A stretch of DNA of 53,592 nucleotides, taken from positions 1-53,592 of IMG/VR virus record IMGVR_UViG_3300043420_001594; one strand, 5' to 3'. This document shows positions 1-7,703 of this stretch, one piece after another. Each line of letters starts with the position of its first letter. Within the stretch, counting starts at the first letter, position 1. Below the pieces are notes generated by a model that was not told where the DNA came from, did no database searches, and was given only the letters and a program-made list of their open reading frames with translations. The translations under genes were made by a program, and so were the position numbers. Source of the stretch: a virus.

Positions 1-1
1 C

Positions 2-979
2 TTCACCAAGTTCTTCCATCTGGAGCGGATGTTCCGGTTGGATAAGTTTGACGATTACGGGCCAGAGGATGTGCTTGACCTGACGGTCGTGCAGTACATG
101 CCGTTCGGCGGCACCACTGTGGCGAATTTTCAGGGAGCCAGCTCCAGCTTCACGAATCAGGCGTACCAGCAGGCCGTCCAGAGCGAGCCCTATAGACCGG
201 GGAACCCTCCGGACAACGAGCAGTTCGTCCCGAGTGTTGGCGCCGGCTGCTACACCCGATGGAACCTCGCGCCCAACAACATCAACAACACCAATGTCAA
301 CTGGGGCTACAGTTTCAACGATTCGATCGCAGCCAACCCCACCAACTTCGACGCGTTCCTGCGGACCAACAATCCGGACATCGAGAACACGTTCTTCGGC
401 ATGCGGCTGGCCGCCAAGAAGGGCCTGCAGTTCTCTCAGGGATTCACGACCTTCCAGATCCCCGCCCCGGTGGTCCGCAGGGTCAAGAAACCGGCCCCCA
501 ACAACAACGCGCTCATCCGTCTGGAGGGCCACTTCTTCGTCAAGACGGAGGAGACGGGCAATCCGCCCGCTCCCGTCATCCCCGCCACCCCCACCACTTA
601 CGGCGGGATCTTGGGTGGCAGTTGGGTGTTCTTTCGCCCAGCTGGACAGCAGGACCCGTACGACTATGGAACCTGGCAGGCCGCCACAGCCGTGACCTTT
701 CCGATGGGTCTGCAGGCTGGCGAAACGGTGGTGTGGCAGGACGCGGCCACTCAGAGCAGGACGGGTCACGTACTGGAGGTCACGTTACCGGCGTTGGCTG
801 ACGGCACGTATGATGTGGTGCTGCGGCAGTACCGTCCCTACGTCGGGCCCACCAACCAGGCACTGCTCCATTACGATGAGGCCGTGGCGGTGGGGGCGGT
901 CGTGTTGGCCAACGGCGGAACCTTGACCGCCCTCTACGCCGTGCCAGAGTATCCGGGCCAAACCGCTCAGGACCCGTAG
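2..979 (+). CDS. Tail/baseplate-type structural protein, 5' partial
   Basis: The frame is open from base 2 to the stop at 977-979, with no stop upstream of the first ATG (base 29), so the gene probably begins outside the window. The visible 326 residues are rich in Asn, Pro, Gly and aromatic residues. They contain two beta-rich stretches, a middle one with VVRRVKKPAPNNNALIRLEG and a C-terminal one with LPALADGTYDVVLRQYRPY, as in phage tail or fibre-attachment proteins. It is followed by other probable tail genes on the same strand. No named family was recognised; the structural role is inferred from position next to the fibre gene. Confidence 0.6.
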   Translation, partial: FTKFFHLERMFRLDKFDDYGPEDVLDLTVVQYMPFGGTTVANFQGASSSFTNQAYQQAVQSEPYRPGNPPDNEQFVPSVGAGCYTRWNLAPNNINNTNVNWGYSFNDSIAANPTNFDAFLRTNNPDIENTFFGMRLAAKKGLQFSQGFTTFQIPAPVVRRVKKPAPNNNALIRLEGHFFVKTEETGNPPAPVIPATPTTYGGILGGSWVFFRPAGQQDPYDYGTWQAATAVTFPMGLQAGETVVWQDAATQSRTGHVLEVTLPALADGTYDVVLRQYRPYVGPTNQALLHYDEAVAVGAVVLANGGTLTALYAVPEYPGQTAQDP

Positions 980-1037
980 GCGTAGGTTGTGTCGAACCTG
1001 AAGGGGCCTTACACTGGTGCAACAACTGAGGTGTTGG

Positions 1038-1676
1038 ATGTCGATCGATAATCTCCCAGTACAGTACAACGTCAGGATCTCGGTGTTGCGCGACGGTGAA
1101 GTCGTGGAAAAGCGGGAGTCCCACAACGTCCTGACCAATACGGGCCGAGCCTGGTTGGCCAAGTTGGTGGGCGCGAACGCCTATCCGGTTGGCGGTGATC
1201 CAACTCCCCATACCCCCGATCGCATCAAATTCATGGGTTTGGGATGTGGTGGCTCGCTGCAGACTGGCGCCAATCTGTTGAAGTTTCAGAGCGCTACCGT
1301 CGACGTCACCAATCTGGAGGACGCGGTCCCGTTCAAGGCCGGCCCCAACAACACCAACTACTACTTGAAGCAGGTGACGCCGCAGGCCACCAACACCACC
1401 TTCTTCCCGACGGCCTACCGGACCCGGTTCATCTTGGAGATTGCGGAGAACGAGATCTCGTACGCCGGCTCCACTACCGCGGGGTCGAACCAGGCCGTCG
1501 GTACGAACGTGCCGATTTCTGAAGCGGGCCTCTACCTGAGCTCCGCTCCGAGTGGCGGGCTGGTTACTCCGGCGGCAGCCAAGACACTCGGTTCCATGGT
1601 CTGTTACGACACCTTCAGTCCCATCGTCATCACCCCTAACGTGATGGTTCGGATTGAGTGGGAACTCCGGTTCTAA
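1038..1676 (+). CDS. Probable tail/fibre-associated protein, 212 aa
   Basis: The start ATG at 1038 has GAGGTG about 5 bases upstream and gives MSIDNLPVQYNVRISVLRDG. The N-terminal region is beta-rich with a segment like those of phage tail proteins (DGEVVEKRESHNVLTNTGRAWLAKL is the central part, residues about 20-45). The C-terminus ends in VMVRIEWELRF, a typical beta-strand ending. The gene sits 58 bases after a probable tail gene and 26 bases before the large fibre gene, so a role in baseplate or fibre attachment is likely. No catalytic motif is visible. An upstream TTG-type start near 1017 is possible but has a weaker ribosome site. Confidence 0.6.
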   Translation: MSIDNLPVQYNVRISVLRDGEVVEKRESHNVLTNTGRAWLAKLVGANAYPVGGDPTPHTPDRIKFMGLGCGGSLQTGANLLKFQSATVDVTNLEDAVPFKAGPNNTNYYLKQVTPQATNTTFFPTAYRTRFILEIAENEISYAGSTTAGSNQAVGTNVPISEAGLYLSSAPSGGLVTPAAAKTLGSMVCYDTFSPIVITPNVMVRIEWELRF

Positions 1677-1678
1677 TT

Positions 1679-1691
1679 ATCACCAGCTAAT
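1679..1691 (+). repeat. Dispersed 13-mer site A
   Basis: ATCACCAGCTAAT, one of about 19 copies of AT(T/C)A-N5-TAAT in the window. It lies between the stop of the 212-aa gene and the fibre start, just upstream of the fibre gene ribosome site. Confidence 0.6.
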
Positions 1692-1702
1692 AAGAGGCGA
1701 AG

Positions 1703-4700
1703 ATGGCCTACAAGTATTTTGGACGACTGGCTGGTTCCACGCTGGCGACCGACGCGGTCACACTGACGTCCCCCGCCAACACCACCACGCCCTTCACGGC
1801 CGTGCTGCCGGCGTCCAAGTTCATCGCGTATGGGGAGAACGCCACCAGCGCGGCGTTCAATCGAGCTCTCACCGCCCTGTCCGTCAACACCGACGCGTTG
1901 GCAGGTGTGTTGGACTCTCCGGCACTCCGATATGAGGTACTGGAGCCGAGTCTTCAGGCCGGTAACCCCGGATACAGCTCTCTGGCGGGTGTGGCGGCGG
2001 GGGCTCAGAAGCTCGACTTGGGCGCAGGTGTGCACCGCCCCGTCACCTGGACGTACGTCGGACTGCACAAGGATCTGTTGCTCCGGCACATGCAGGTAGA
2101 GCGGATTGCCAGCCGATCGGATGGTCAACAACTGCTGGCTCCGTCCGACATCTACGTGAACGCCGCGGCTGCGGCGGTCTCGTCGTCCTACTTCCCCACC
2201 ACCTCCTACACCGGAACGTCCGACAACGCGTTGGCGCTCAAGATTCCGGGTGTCGTGGCGGTGGTGACGGATCTTCCTCCCTACGGTGGAGCCACCGCCC
2301 CCACAGCCGTCAGTTCGTTCGACTCGGACGGATGCCGGCTCACCAACAAGTCGTGGGAAGATCTGTACGCACGTCCCGGGTGTCTGGTGTCGATTACTGG
2401 CGCGACCAACAACCGCGGTCTCTACCGGATCGCCAGCCTGACGGGTGGGAACGGGAACGCCACCTCGAAGGCTGTGCTGACGCGCGCCTACACTGAGGTG
2501 ACGGTAGCGGACGGCACCATCTTCAACGTCGGGGACCTGGTGGGCTGGCGGCCCGAGCCGTCCGACCAGCAGAACGCGGGAACTCCCGCCGAGTACGTGA
2601 ACCGCGCCTATGTGGTGTTCAAGTTCTCGACCGGTAACAACAACCAAGCGGTCCTGTACCTAAGTGACTTGGGTGGCAGCGAGGACCTGAAGATCCAGGG
2701 AACGGCCGTCGCCCACAAGGTCAACCCCACCAGCACCGGCACCGTCTCTATCAGCCGGTATGGCTTGGTCGACCTGGAGTCCGGTGCGACCCAGAACGCG
2801 TCCTTCGTGATCGGCACGTATCTGCTGAATCTGGCCACGGTGGGGGCCAACCCCATCGCCAACCACAGCTCTACAATCAGCGCGATCCTACCGGCCAACC
2901 ACCCGGTTCGCTTCGACACCGTGGCGGCCGCCTACAACGCGACTGTGTGCGCGCCTCCCGGGTACGTCTTGAACCCGGTGATTGGGCTGAGCTCCAACTC
3001 ACTGGGCGGCGACCTCAAGGTCCACGCCCAGGTGCTCACGACGGCGGGGGAGAACTTGCGCTCAGGCGCCGGGACCGCCTCTAAGGGTTCGTTCGTACCC
3101 AGCACCCGGTTCGAGATGTCGCCGGGCTACCAGTCCCTAATGGAGGGGCTGTTCTCGTGGATCCACCGCGGAGACGATGGAGGTACGGGCGCGGGTCCGC
3201 AGGTCAGTCGATTTGCGTCGACCAGGCAGGTCTTGGGTGAGGGACTGTGGTACCTGACGTTCCAGCAGAACCTGCCCAGCATCCCGGCAGGGACGGCAAT
3301 TCAGATCGTCCCGCAACCAAATGAAACCGCCTACAACGCGACCGTGGTCCGGGTGTCTGGCACATCCTTGTGGATCAAGCACGTCTACTTGGATGGTAAG
3401 CAATACGGAAACGGCCACCCCGCCATCGCGGCGGGCGGAACGCTAACGTACGGGAACCCCGCCACCACCTACACCGTTGCGGCGGTGTGGGAGCCCCGGC
3501 TGGAAAGCACGCCGGGCCTGTACGTACCGGACGAGGGCTTGAACGCCCAGTACCACAACCACTACTCCGCCAACCCGGACATCCGCGGAAATCAGGGATC
3601 CGGTAACCGCATCAAGGCTTCGCTTAACCGTCCCCTCACGGTTGAGTTGCCGGCCAACGCAGGTCAGGCCGCATTCCAGGCAGAGAGCCCCCAGCAGGGC
3701 AACAACCAGGATTACGCGGTAATACGATCAGGCCCCGTCGGTGGACCGCCCAACACCATCGACATGGCGTTGGAGGTGGTGGACGGAACTACCTTGCGGA
3801 TCAAAGACGCGAACGCTACGGCGGGCGTAAGGTTCTCCGGGGCTGGTACCAACTTCGACGGGTCCAACAATGCGGCCCTGATGAATGGGGACTACGCCAG
3901 CAACATCCTCGGGGCGATCAATCAGGCCACCGGAAGTCTCAAGACGCATAGGCAACTGTTCACCAACGCACTCCTCCGCGGAGCGGGAGTGCAGGCGGGC
4001 GCAGGTCTGACGATTGACATTGGGGATGCGGAGTTTGTGGGCCTGGCGGGCCTGCATGTGGACGTGTCGGCGAAAACTGGATTTCCCGTGCCTGCCAACA
4101 GCACACTTCTGCTCCGGTGGACGGGTGTGTCGTATGAGGTGGTTGGTGGACTCGTCGAAGGTAGTGTTCCGATCGCTCGTATCACGACGAGTGTGGCGGC
4201 GGTAACGGAAATCCTGGATATGCGGTGGCTGGCCGGAAACATCGACCAGAAGCTGGACATCCGGGTCGGTGGATATGGTGCCCACTTCAGCACCGTCTCG
4301 GGTGCCATCGACTTCATCAACTACATCGACCAGTTCGGCCCCGATTACGTGGACAGAAAGTGGCGGATCCTGGTTTGCGGGGATGTGACGGAGCAGCGGT
4401 GGAACGTGAGATTTGAGGTGGACGGCGTCTGCATCGAGGGTCTCCCGGGCGTCACGATCACGTGGGATCCATCCCTTCAACCCGTCAACAAGAACTACGG
4501 ACTGTTTGACTTCGGGGGCCGCAGCGACCTGTCGTTCAAGAACCTGCACATCCGGTACACCCCTGGGGCGGGCGTCAACACCATCACGACGCCACCGGCC
4601 AGTCGGATGGTCTTCTTCAATAATTCTCCGACCCAGAACAACCGCCTCTTGTTCGATAACGTCAGGATTTCGAGTTCCGTGGCCAGCAAGTTGCACGGTT

Positions 4701-5464
4701 ATCTCCAACTCACTTCCGGCGTCAACGACCTGACGGTCCGCAACTGCTTGTGGGAAGGAGCGTCCGAAAGCGGTGTGTACCTGACCGGACAGGAAATTCG
4801 GCGGGTTAGGATTTCCGGAACCACCCTTAGGGGCAGCTACCCGCGGCAGTTGTCCGGAGGCTTGGGGGCCGGAATCCTCATAATCCCCTCCGCAGATGGA
4901 ACGGACATCTGGGTGACCGACTGTACGGTTGTGGAATGGTCGGACCGCGGCATCGACATCACCGCCACGTCCGCCAAGGTGGAGGGCTGCAACGTTGTGG
5001 AAATCCGGCACGGCGGCAACACCAGCCCCGTTCCTTTGGCGAAGGAAGCGCACGGTATCCGTATGACCGGCCTGGGCACTGATGTCGGGTTCCTTCGAGT
5101 CGGCGATTGCTTGGTTCAGGGGATCGGCACCGCCAACAAGGGCGGTCTGACCCGCGGTATCTCCGTTACGTCGGCAGTAGGATCGCAGGCAAACGCCCAC
5201 ATCAAGGACTGTCTCGTGGCGGACCTGCGGGCCGATGATGTGGCTGCCGAACGGTACGGGGTTTTCGCAGACGGTGTCGACGGCCTGATTATGGGCATCC
5301 GCTACTTCCCGCTTGCGGGTGGACCCACCGGAACGGAGGCGGGGGTCCGACTGCAGGCTACGGCCAACAGGTGGACGGTGGATGCTTGCCAGACCGGGGG
5401 TGCCGGTATCTCCAATGCCGGCGCCAGCACCTACATCGGCGCCATGAACCGGGACGACGCGTAA
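1703..5464 (+). CDS. Large tail fibre / receptor-binding protein with beta-helix, 1253 aa
   Basis: The ATG at 1703 follows AAGAGGCGAAG. The N-terminal 60 residues (MAYKYFGRLAGSTLATDAVT) probably form the attachment domain. The middle is beta-rich and repetitive, with many Gly, Asn, Thr and Val. From about residue 870 to 1240 the protein shows short recurring strand-turn units such as DLSFKNLHIRY, DLTVRNCLWEG, IRRVRISGTTLRG and DIWVTDCTVVEW. This pattern is typical of right-handed parallel beta-helix (pectate-lyase-like) fibres and tailspikes. Such domains bind or cleave surface polysaccharide; an active site cannot be assigned here. It is the largest protein of the left fibre cluster and is followed after 10 bases by a small beta-rich protein that may be a partner or tip. 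Confidence 0.8.
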   Translation: MAYKYFGRLAGSTLATDAVTLTSPANTTTPFTAVLPASKFIAYGENATSAAFNRALTALSVNTDALAGVLDSPALRYEVLEPSLQAGNPGYSSLAGVAAGAQKLDLGAGVHRPVTWTYVGLHKDLLLRHMQVERIASRSDGQQLLAPSDIYVNAAAAAVSSSYFPTTSYTGTSDNALALKIPGVVAVVTDLPPYGGATAPTAVSSFDSDGCRLTNKSWEDLYARPGCLVSITGATNNRGLYRIASLTGGNGNATSKAVLTRAYTEVTVADGTIFNVGDLVGWRPEPSDQQNAGTPAEYVNRAYVVFKFSTGNNNQAVLYLSDLGGSEDLKIQGTAVAHKVNPTSTGTVSISRYGLVDLESGATQNASFVIGTYLLNLATVGANPIANHSSTISAILPANHPVRFDTVAAAYNATVCAPPGYVLNPVIGLSSNSLGGDLKVHAQVLTTAGENLRSGAGTASKGSFVPSTRFEMSPGYQSLMEGLFSWIHRGDDGGTGAGPQVSRFASTRQVLGEGLWYLTFQQNLPSIPAGTAIQIVPQPNETAYNATVVRVSGTSLWIKHVYLDGKQYGNGHPAIAAGGTLTYGNPATTYTVAAVWEPRLESTPGLYVPDEGLNAQYHNHYSANPDIRGNQGSGNRIKASLNRPLTVELPANAGQAAFQAESPQQGNNQDYAVIRSGPVGGPPNTIDMALEVVDGTTLRIKDANATAGVRFSGAGTNFDGSNNAALMNGDYASNILGAINQATGSLKTHRQLFTNALLRGAGVQAGAGLTIDIGDAEFVGLAGLHVDVSAKTGFPVPANSTLLLRWTGVSYEVVGGLVEGSVPIARITTSVAAVTEILDMRWLAGNIDQKLDIRVGGYGAHFSTVSGAIDFINYIDQFGPDYVDRKWRILVCGDVTEQRWNVRFEVDGVCIEGLPGVTITWDPSLQPVNKNYGLFDFGGRSDLSFKNLHIRYTPGAGVNTITTPPASRMVFFNNSPTQNNRLLFDNVRISSSVASKLHGYLQLTSGVNDLTVRNCLWEGASESGVYLTGQEIRRVRISGTTLRGSYPRQLSGGLGAGILIIPSADGTDIWVTDCTVVEWSDRGIDITATSAKVEGCNVVEIRHGGNTSPVPLAKEAHGIRMTGLGTDVGFLRVGDCLVQGIGTANKGGLTRGISVTSAVGSQANAHIKDCLVADLRADDVAAERYGVFADGVDGLIMGIRYFPLAGGPTGTEAGVRLQATANRWTVDACQTGGAGISNAGASTYIGAMNRDDA
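3711..3723 (+). repeat. Dispersed 13-mer site B
   Basis: ATTACGCGGTAAT, a perfect 5-bp inverted repeat with a 3-base centre, inside the fibre gene. Confidence 0.55.
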
Positions 5465-5474
5465 GGAGCACAAG

Positions 5475-5891
5475 ATGACGGTATACGGATCATCCAGCGC
5501 GGGCACGCCCGTACGTGAGTCGGTCAAAACGTTCTCCAACTCAACCATCTCGGAAGGGCAGACCGGGCTCCAGCTCATGTACTTCATCACGCTGGGTGTC
5601 GGCACCAACGCCATGATTGAGGTGGAAGCGATTGGGGTCCGGACAACTGGCGGTGCCACCGCGTCTCGATATAGGGCGTACGTGTACGCCGATCATAAGA
5701 CCGGAGGAACTAACAACTCGCTAAATACCGAGACCGCCTACACCCCCACCGGCGGGGTGGGTCAGATCACCATTGGATGGGAAGATCAAGCATCCGGCGT
5801 GGCCAGCGTGTACCTCGAGTACACCAAGGACTACGCCACTACCCATACTCTGCGTGTACGTGCGGTTGGCGAGAACGTCACTCTCCAATAG
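5475..5891 (+). CDS. Small beta-rich protein after fibre gene, 138 aa
   Basis: The ATG at 5475 has AAGGAG 9 bases upstream. The protein is dominated by predicted beta strands (AMIEVEAIGVRTTGG, ASRYRAYVYADHKTGG, QITIGWEDQASGVASVYLEY), with almost no Lys and many Thr, Gly and Tyr. It follows the fibre gene by 10 bases and is the last gene of this plus-strand block. A fibre tip, adhesin or fibre-assembly partner would fit the position. No family was recognised. Confidence 0.6.
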   Translation: MTVYGSSSAGTPVRESVKTFSNSTISEGQTGLQLMYFITLGVGTNAMIEVEAIGVRTTGGATASRYRAYVYADHKTGGTNNSLNTETAYTPTGGVGQITIGWEDQASGVASVYLEYTKDYATTHTLRVRAVGENVTLQ

Positions 5892-5921
5892 CTAATGGGT
5901 AAGCAGAAGGGGCGACACCCC

Positions 5922-5939
5922 GACCGCCCGAAGGCGGTC
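5922..5939. terminator. Hairpin between convergent operons
   Basis: GACCGCC, loop CGAA, GGCGGTC forms a perfect 7-bp stem with a stable tetraloop. It lies between the end of the plus-strand fibre block (5891) and the end of the minus-strand operon (5962). There is no clear T-run, so intrinsic termination is plausible but not certain. Confidence 0.55.
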
Positions 5940-5961
5940 AGGATGCGCACCCACTGCTGCC

Positions 5962-6474
5962 TTAGGCAGCCTGCTGACGAACCTTCCGGGCGCCCTTGTT
6001 CTTGGGCGCCAGGAGCTCCTCAACCATTTCGGGCGTGATCTCGGCGTTGGTGTTGGCGGCCTCGGCGGCGGGAGCCTCGGCGACCGGAGCCTCGGCGACC
6101 GGAGCCTCGGCGACCGGAGCCTCGGCGACCGGAGCCTCGGCGACCGGCGCCTTCAGCATCTCCACCAAGCCGTCGAGCTTGGTGTCGATGTTCTTCAGAC
6201 CTTCGGACGTCCGGGCGTCCAGGCTCTTCAACTCGGCGCTGAGTCGCACGACCTCCCGGTCCAGTCCCTCCAGCTCGTTGTCGAGCTTAGTCACACCTTC
6301 CTCCAGTTCCTTGGTCTTCTGGGCGATCTCCGTCAACTGGGCGTCCAGTCCCTCGGCCTTCTTCTCCAGATCCGCCGTCTCCTGCTTCCGGTCACGGTTC
6401 GCCACGTAGGCCTTGCGACCCACGTACGCCGTCACCACCACCGCAGCCACAGCACCAGCAATCTTACCCCACAT
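5962..6474 (-). CDS. Membrane-anchored coiled-coil protein with PVAEA repeats, 170 aa
   Basis: The ATG at 6474 has AGGAG 5-6 bases upstream. Residues 4-18 form one hydrophobic segment (IAGAVAAVVVTAYVG) followed by basic residues (R20, K21, R27, R29, K30), so the C-terminal part is predicted to stay in the cytoplasm. Residues about 30-105 are a heptad-like coiled coil rich in Glu, Lys and Leu. Then come five PVAEA repeats, an acidic stretch and a basic tail (KNKGARKVRQQAA). Promoter cassette P1 lies just upstream. Its N-terminus resembles the two small membrane proteins encoded next door. An i-spanin was considered, but the charge pattern argues against a periplasmic coiled coil. Function unknown. 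Confidence 0.75.
   Translation of the reverse strand: MWGKIAGAVAAVVVTAYVGRKAYVANRDRKQETADLEKKAEGLDAQLTEIAQKTKELEEGVTKLDNELEGLDREVVRLSAELKSLDARTSEGLKNIDTKLDGLVEMLKAPVAEAPVAEAPVAEAPVAEAPVAEAPAAEAANTNAEITPEMVEELLAPKNKGARKVRQQAA
6072..6146. repeat. 15-bp tandem repeat, five units
   Basis: Five head-to-tail copies of GAGCCTCGGCGACCG encode the PVAEA repeats of the membrane-anchored coiled-coil protein on the minus strand. Copies are identical, so recent expansion or copy-number variation is likely. Confidence 0.85.
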
Positions 6475-6526
6475 GATGACTCCTGTATGGGAGGGGGATG
6501 TTGATAAATGGATATGTCCCTCCCTT

Positions 6527-6563
6527 CATCTTTCTTATCCCCAAATACGGGGCCGTTTTTGCA
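6527..6563 (-). promoter_or_regulatory. Promoter cassette P1
   Basis: Read on the minus strand, a GCAAAAACGG box is followed by GGGGATAAGAAAGATG. The box-to-ATAAG distance is the same in cassettes P2 and P3. The leader downstream contains TATC and TATCAAC elements and ends in AGGAG before the gene starting at 6474. Minus-35/minus-10 assignment is by analogy only. Confidence 0.65.
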
Positions 6564-6575
6564 TTACTAGGTAAA
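6563..6575. repeat. Variant of the dispersed 13-mer
   Basis: ATTACTAGGTAAA matches the dispersed 13-mer except for the last base. It abuts promoter cassette P1 and the terminator-like hairpin. Confidence 0.35.
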
Positions 6576-6608
6576 GAAGAGGGCGCAGGTTTTATCCCGC
6601 GGCTCTTC
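6576..6608 (-). terminator. Terminator-like hairpin after the small membrane genes
   Basis: On the minus strand a GAAGAG...CTCTTC stem continues, after a small internal loop, into CGCGGG paired with CCTGCG (one G-U pair), with loop ATAAAA. The stem is followed by TTTACC. It sits downstream of the gene ending at 6631 and upstream of promoter P1. Confidence 0.55.
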
Positions 6609-6630
6609 CGATATGTTTTATGAACCAACC

Positions 6631-6759
6631 TTAGGCCGCCTTGGCGGCCTTGCGGTCTTTCAGCCAGTTGTCGAACTTCCCAACACCGTAGGTGGCCACC
6701 ACGTAGGTGGCGGTGAAGGTGGCGGCGGCGACGGCGGTTTTGGCGAGAACTTGACCCAT
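6631..6759 (-). CDS. Small membrane protein, 42 aa
   Basis: The ATG at 6759 has GGAGG 6 bases upstream. The protein starts MGQVLAKTAVAAATFTATYV, has one hydrophobic segment (about residues 8-26) and ends in a basic tail (LKDRKAAKAA), so C-terminus-inside topology is predicted. It resembles the neighbouring 41-aa protein (MGQ start, Ala-rich membrane segment, Lys/Ala-rich tail) and more loosely the N-terminus of the 170-aa coiled-coil protein. It probably shares promoter P2 with the 41-aa gene, which ends 24 bases upstream. Function unknown; holin-like or membrane-remodelling activity is only a guess. Confidence 0.7.
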   Translation of the reverse strand: MGQVLAKTAVAAATFTATYVVATYGVGKFDNWLKDRKAAKAA

Positions 6760-6783
6760 GGCATCCTCCGGGTGGTTGTTGGA

Positions 6784-6909
6784 CTACGCAGCCTTCTTGG
6801 CAGCGGCGCGTTGCTTGACGTTAAAGTGCTGCGTCGTCTTGTCGGCCGCGTAGAAAATAGCAACGAAGAACAGAGCCTGTAGTGCGGCTTTGGCGGCGAG
6901 CTGTCCCAT
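6784..6909 (-). CDS. Small membrane protein, 41 aa
   Basis: The ATG at 6909 has GGAG 6 bases upstream. It encodes a peptide starting MGQLAAKAALQALFFVAIFY, with one membrane span (about residues 4-22) and a basic C-terminal tail (VKQRAAAKKAA). It is the first gene after promoter cassette P2 and precedes a similar 42-aa gene. The pair looks like a tandem duplication that has diverged. Function unknown; positive charge after the span predicts the tail in the cytoplasm. Confidence 0.7.
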   Translation of the reverse strand: MGQLAAKAALQALFFVAIFYAADKTTQHFNVKQRAAAKKAA

Positions 6910-6959
6910 GTGAACTCCTGTGGGAGGGGAGTAGGTTGATACAGATATGTCCCTTCCTT

Positions 6960-6996
6960 CATCTTTCTTATCCCCAAATCCGAGTCCGTTTTTGCA
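6960..6996 (-). promoter_or_regulatory. Promoter cassette P2
   Basis: The minus strand carries GCAAAAACGG and then GGGGATAAGAAAGATG with the same spacing as P1; the two cassettes match at nearly every base across this span. The leader repeats TATC and TATCAAC and ends in GGAG before the gene starting at 6909. The upstream box touches the stop codon of the nuclease gene. Confidence 0.65.
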
Positions 6997-6999
6997 GTT

Positions 7000-7452
7000 T
7001 TAGGGGATAAAAGTGCGTACCAGCTCCAGAAACCAGTCGTACGGTATTACTGCGTAATCCCCGCTGGCGGTCTTGTGGTGGGTGGGCGCGCAGACCAAAT
7101 CTCCGACCTGAAGGGTAAAGCCTGACTGACCAGTAGAGTCCTGGTGGCAGGTGAGGGGGCGGTCCAACACATCGATCGGTACGACCGCCAACTCTCCGTG
7201 CCCTTGAAACTCCACCACATAGGCTGGAGTTTTACCGATCCGGTAGGCCTGCTTCTTCAGGAAGTCGAGATCCCGGTCCTCAACACGATAACGTGGTTGA
7301 CCCGTCGTCTTGGCCTCCACCAACCACGCGTCACTTCGAACGTCCCGCCGGGCACCCCACCGGGCCCCGGAGGCAGGGGTTGTCCTGCCTCCGAGGTCCT
7401 GGGCGATGCGCCGCTCCTGTTTTACAGACAGCTGCTTGGACGTCTTCTTCAC
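7000..7452 (-). CDS. Hjc-like PD-(D/E)XK nuclease (probable Holliday junction resolvase), 150 aa
   Basis: A GTG start at 7452 overlaps the stop of the upstream gene as GTGA, giving VKKTSKQLSVKQERRIAQDL. The core follows the archaeal-Hjc and phage resolvase pattern. There is a conserved early Glu (E13), GGRTTPASGA (residues 21-30), an Asp (D37), then WLVEAKTT with E46 and K48, and an aromatic strand (AYVVEF). The expected role is cutting branched DNA during recombination or before packaging. RusA, a second resolvase type, is encoded in the same operon. The frame is open further upstream, but that extension would overlap the preceding gene. It is the last gene of the long minus-strand operon. 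Confidence 0.7.
   Translation of the reverse strand: MKKTSKQLSVKQERRIAQDLGGRTTPASGARWGARRDVRSDAWLVEAKTTGQPRYRVEDRDLDFLKKQAYRIGKTPAYVVEFQGHGELAVVPIDVLDRPLTCHQDSTGQSGFTLQVGDLVCAPTHHKTASGDYAVIPYDWFLELVRTFIP
7046..7058. repeat. Dispersed 13-mer site C
   Basis: ATTACTGCGTAAT inside the Hjc-like nuclease gene. Confidence 0.5.
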
Positions 7453-7703
7453 GGTTCCACAAACGGCAGGGCTTGCTGCCTGCTGTTCTCTGCTGCCCGC
7501 GCTTGCACGAACAGGGCCACCTTTTGGACCCACGGGGAAACGGCGTCGCACAGGGCATCCATGTTGCTGGGGCTGTCAATCCACACGTCTGCGGCGGGTC
7601 TGAGATCGACGGCCTCCTGCTTGGTCGGCGCCACTACCTGCAGCACCATCTCGACGTTGCCGTGCCGGACTGTCATGAACGGTTCCTTTGCTGGCCTACC
7701 CAT
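7449..7703 (-). CDS. Hypothetical protein, 84 aa
   Basis: The ATG at 7703 has GGAGGTGGAGA upstream and overlaps the end of the preceding gene (stop at 7696). The product begins MGRPAKEPFMTVRHGNVEMV and contains a possible beta strand, VEMVLQVVAP, and an amphipathic helix, NMDALCDAVSPWVQKVALFV. It ends LPFVEP, and its stop overlaps the nuclease start. No family was recognised. The tight overlap on both sides suggests translational coupling with the nuclease. Confidence 0.65.
   Translation of the reverse strand: MGRPAKEPFMTVRHGNVEMVLQVVAPTKQEAVDLRPAADVWIDSPSNMDALCDAVSPWVQKVALFVQARAAENSRQQALPFVEP

Noticed and set aside
1673-2647. A 324-residue minus-strand frame opposite the fibre start
   Set aside because: Arg/Val/Gly-rich shadow, no ribosome site and opposite a strong coding frame.
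3728-5659. A 643-residue minus-strand open frame opposite the fibre gene
   Set aside because: It is rich in Arg, Val, Asp and His with no fold or ribosome site, lies entirely opposite a well-supported fibre gene, and has the look of a shadow frame in GC-rich DNA.
6072-6146. Possible CRISPR array
   Set aside because: Units are direct, spacer-free tandem copies within a coding frame, so they are a protein repeat.
5962-6474. Inner-membrane spanin candidate
   Set aside because: Positive charges after the membrane segment predict a cytoplasmic coiled coil, opposite to an i-spanin, and no o-spanin partner is seen.
6576-6608. Possible tRNA or structured RNA gene near the hairpin
   Set aside because: No cloverleaf, TTCGA-type loop or CCA end; a terminator explains the fold better.
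6660-6977. A 105-residue minus-strand frame across the small membrane genes
   Set aside because: It overlaps two better small genes with strong ribosome sites in another frame and has a Ser/Pro-rich shadow composition.
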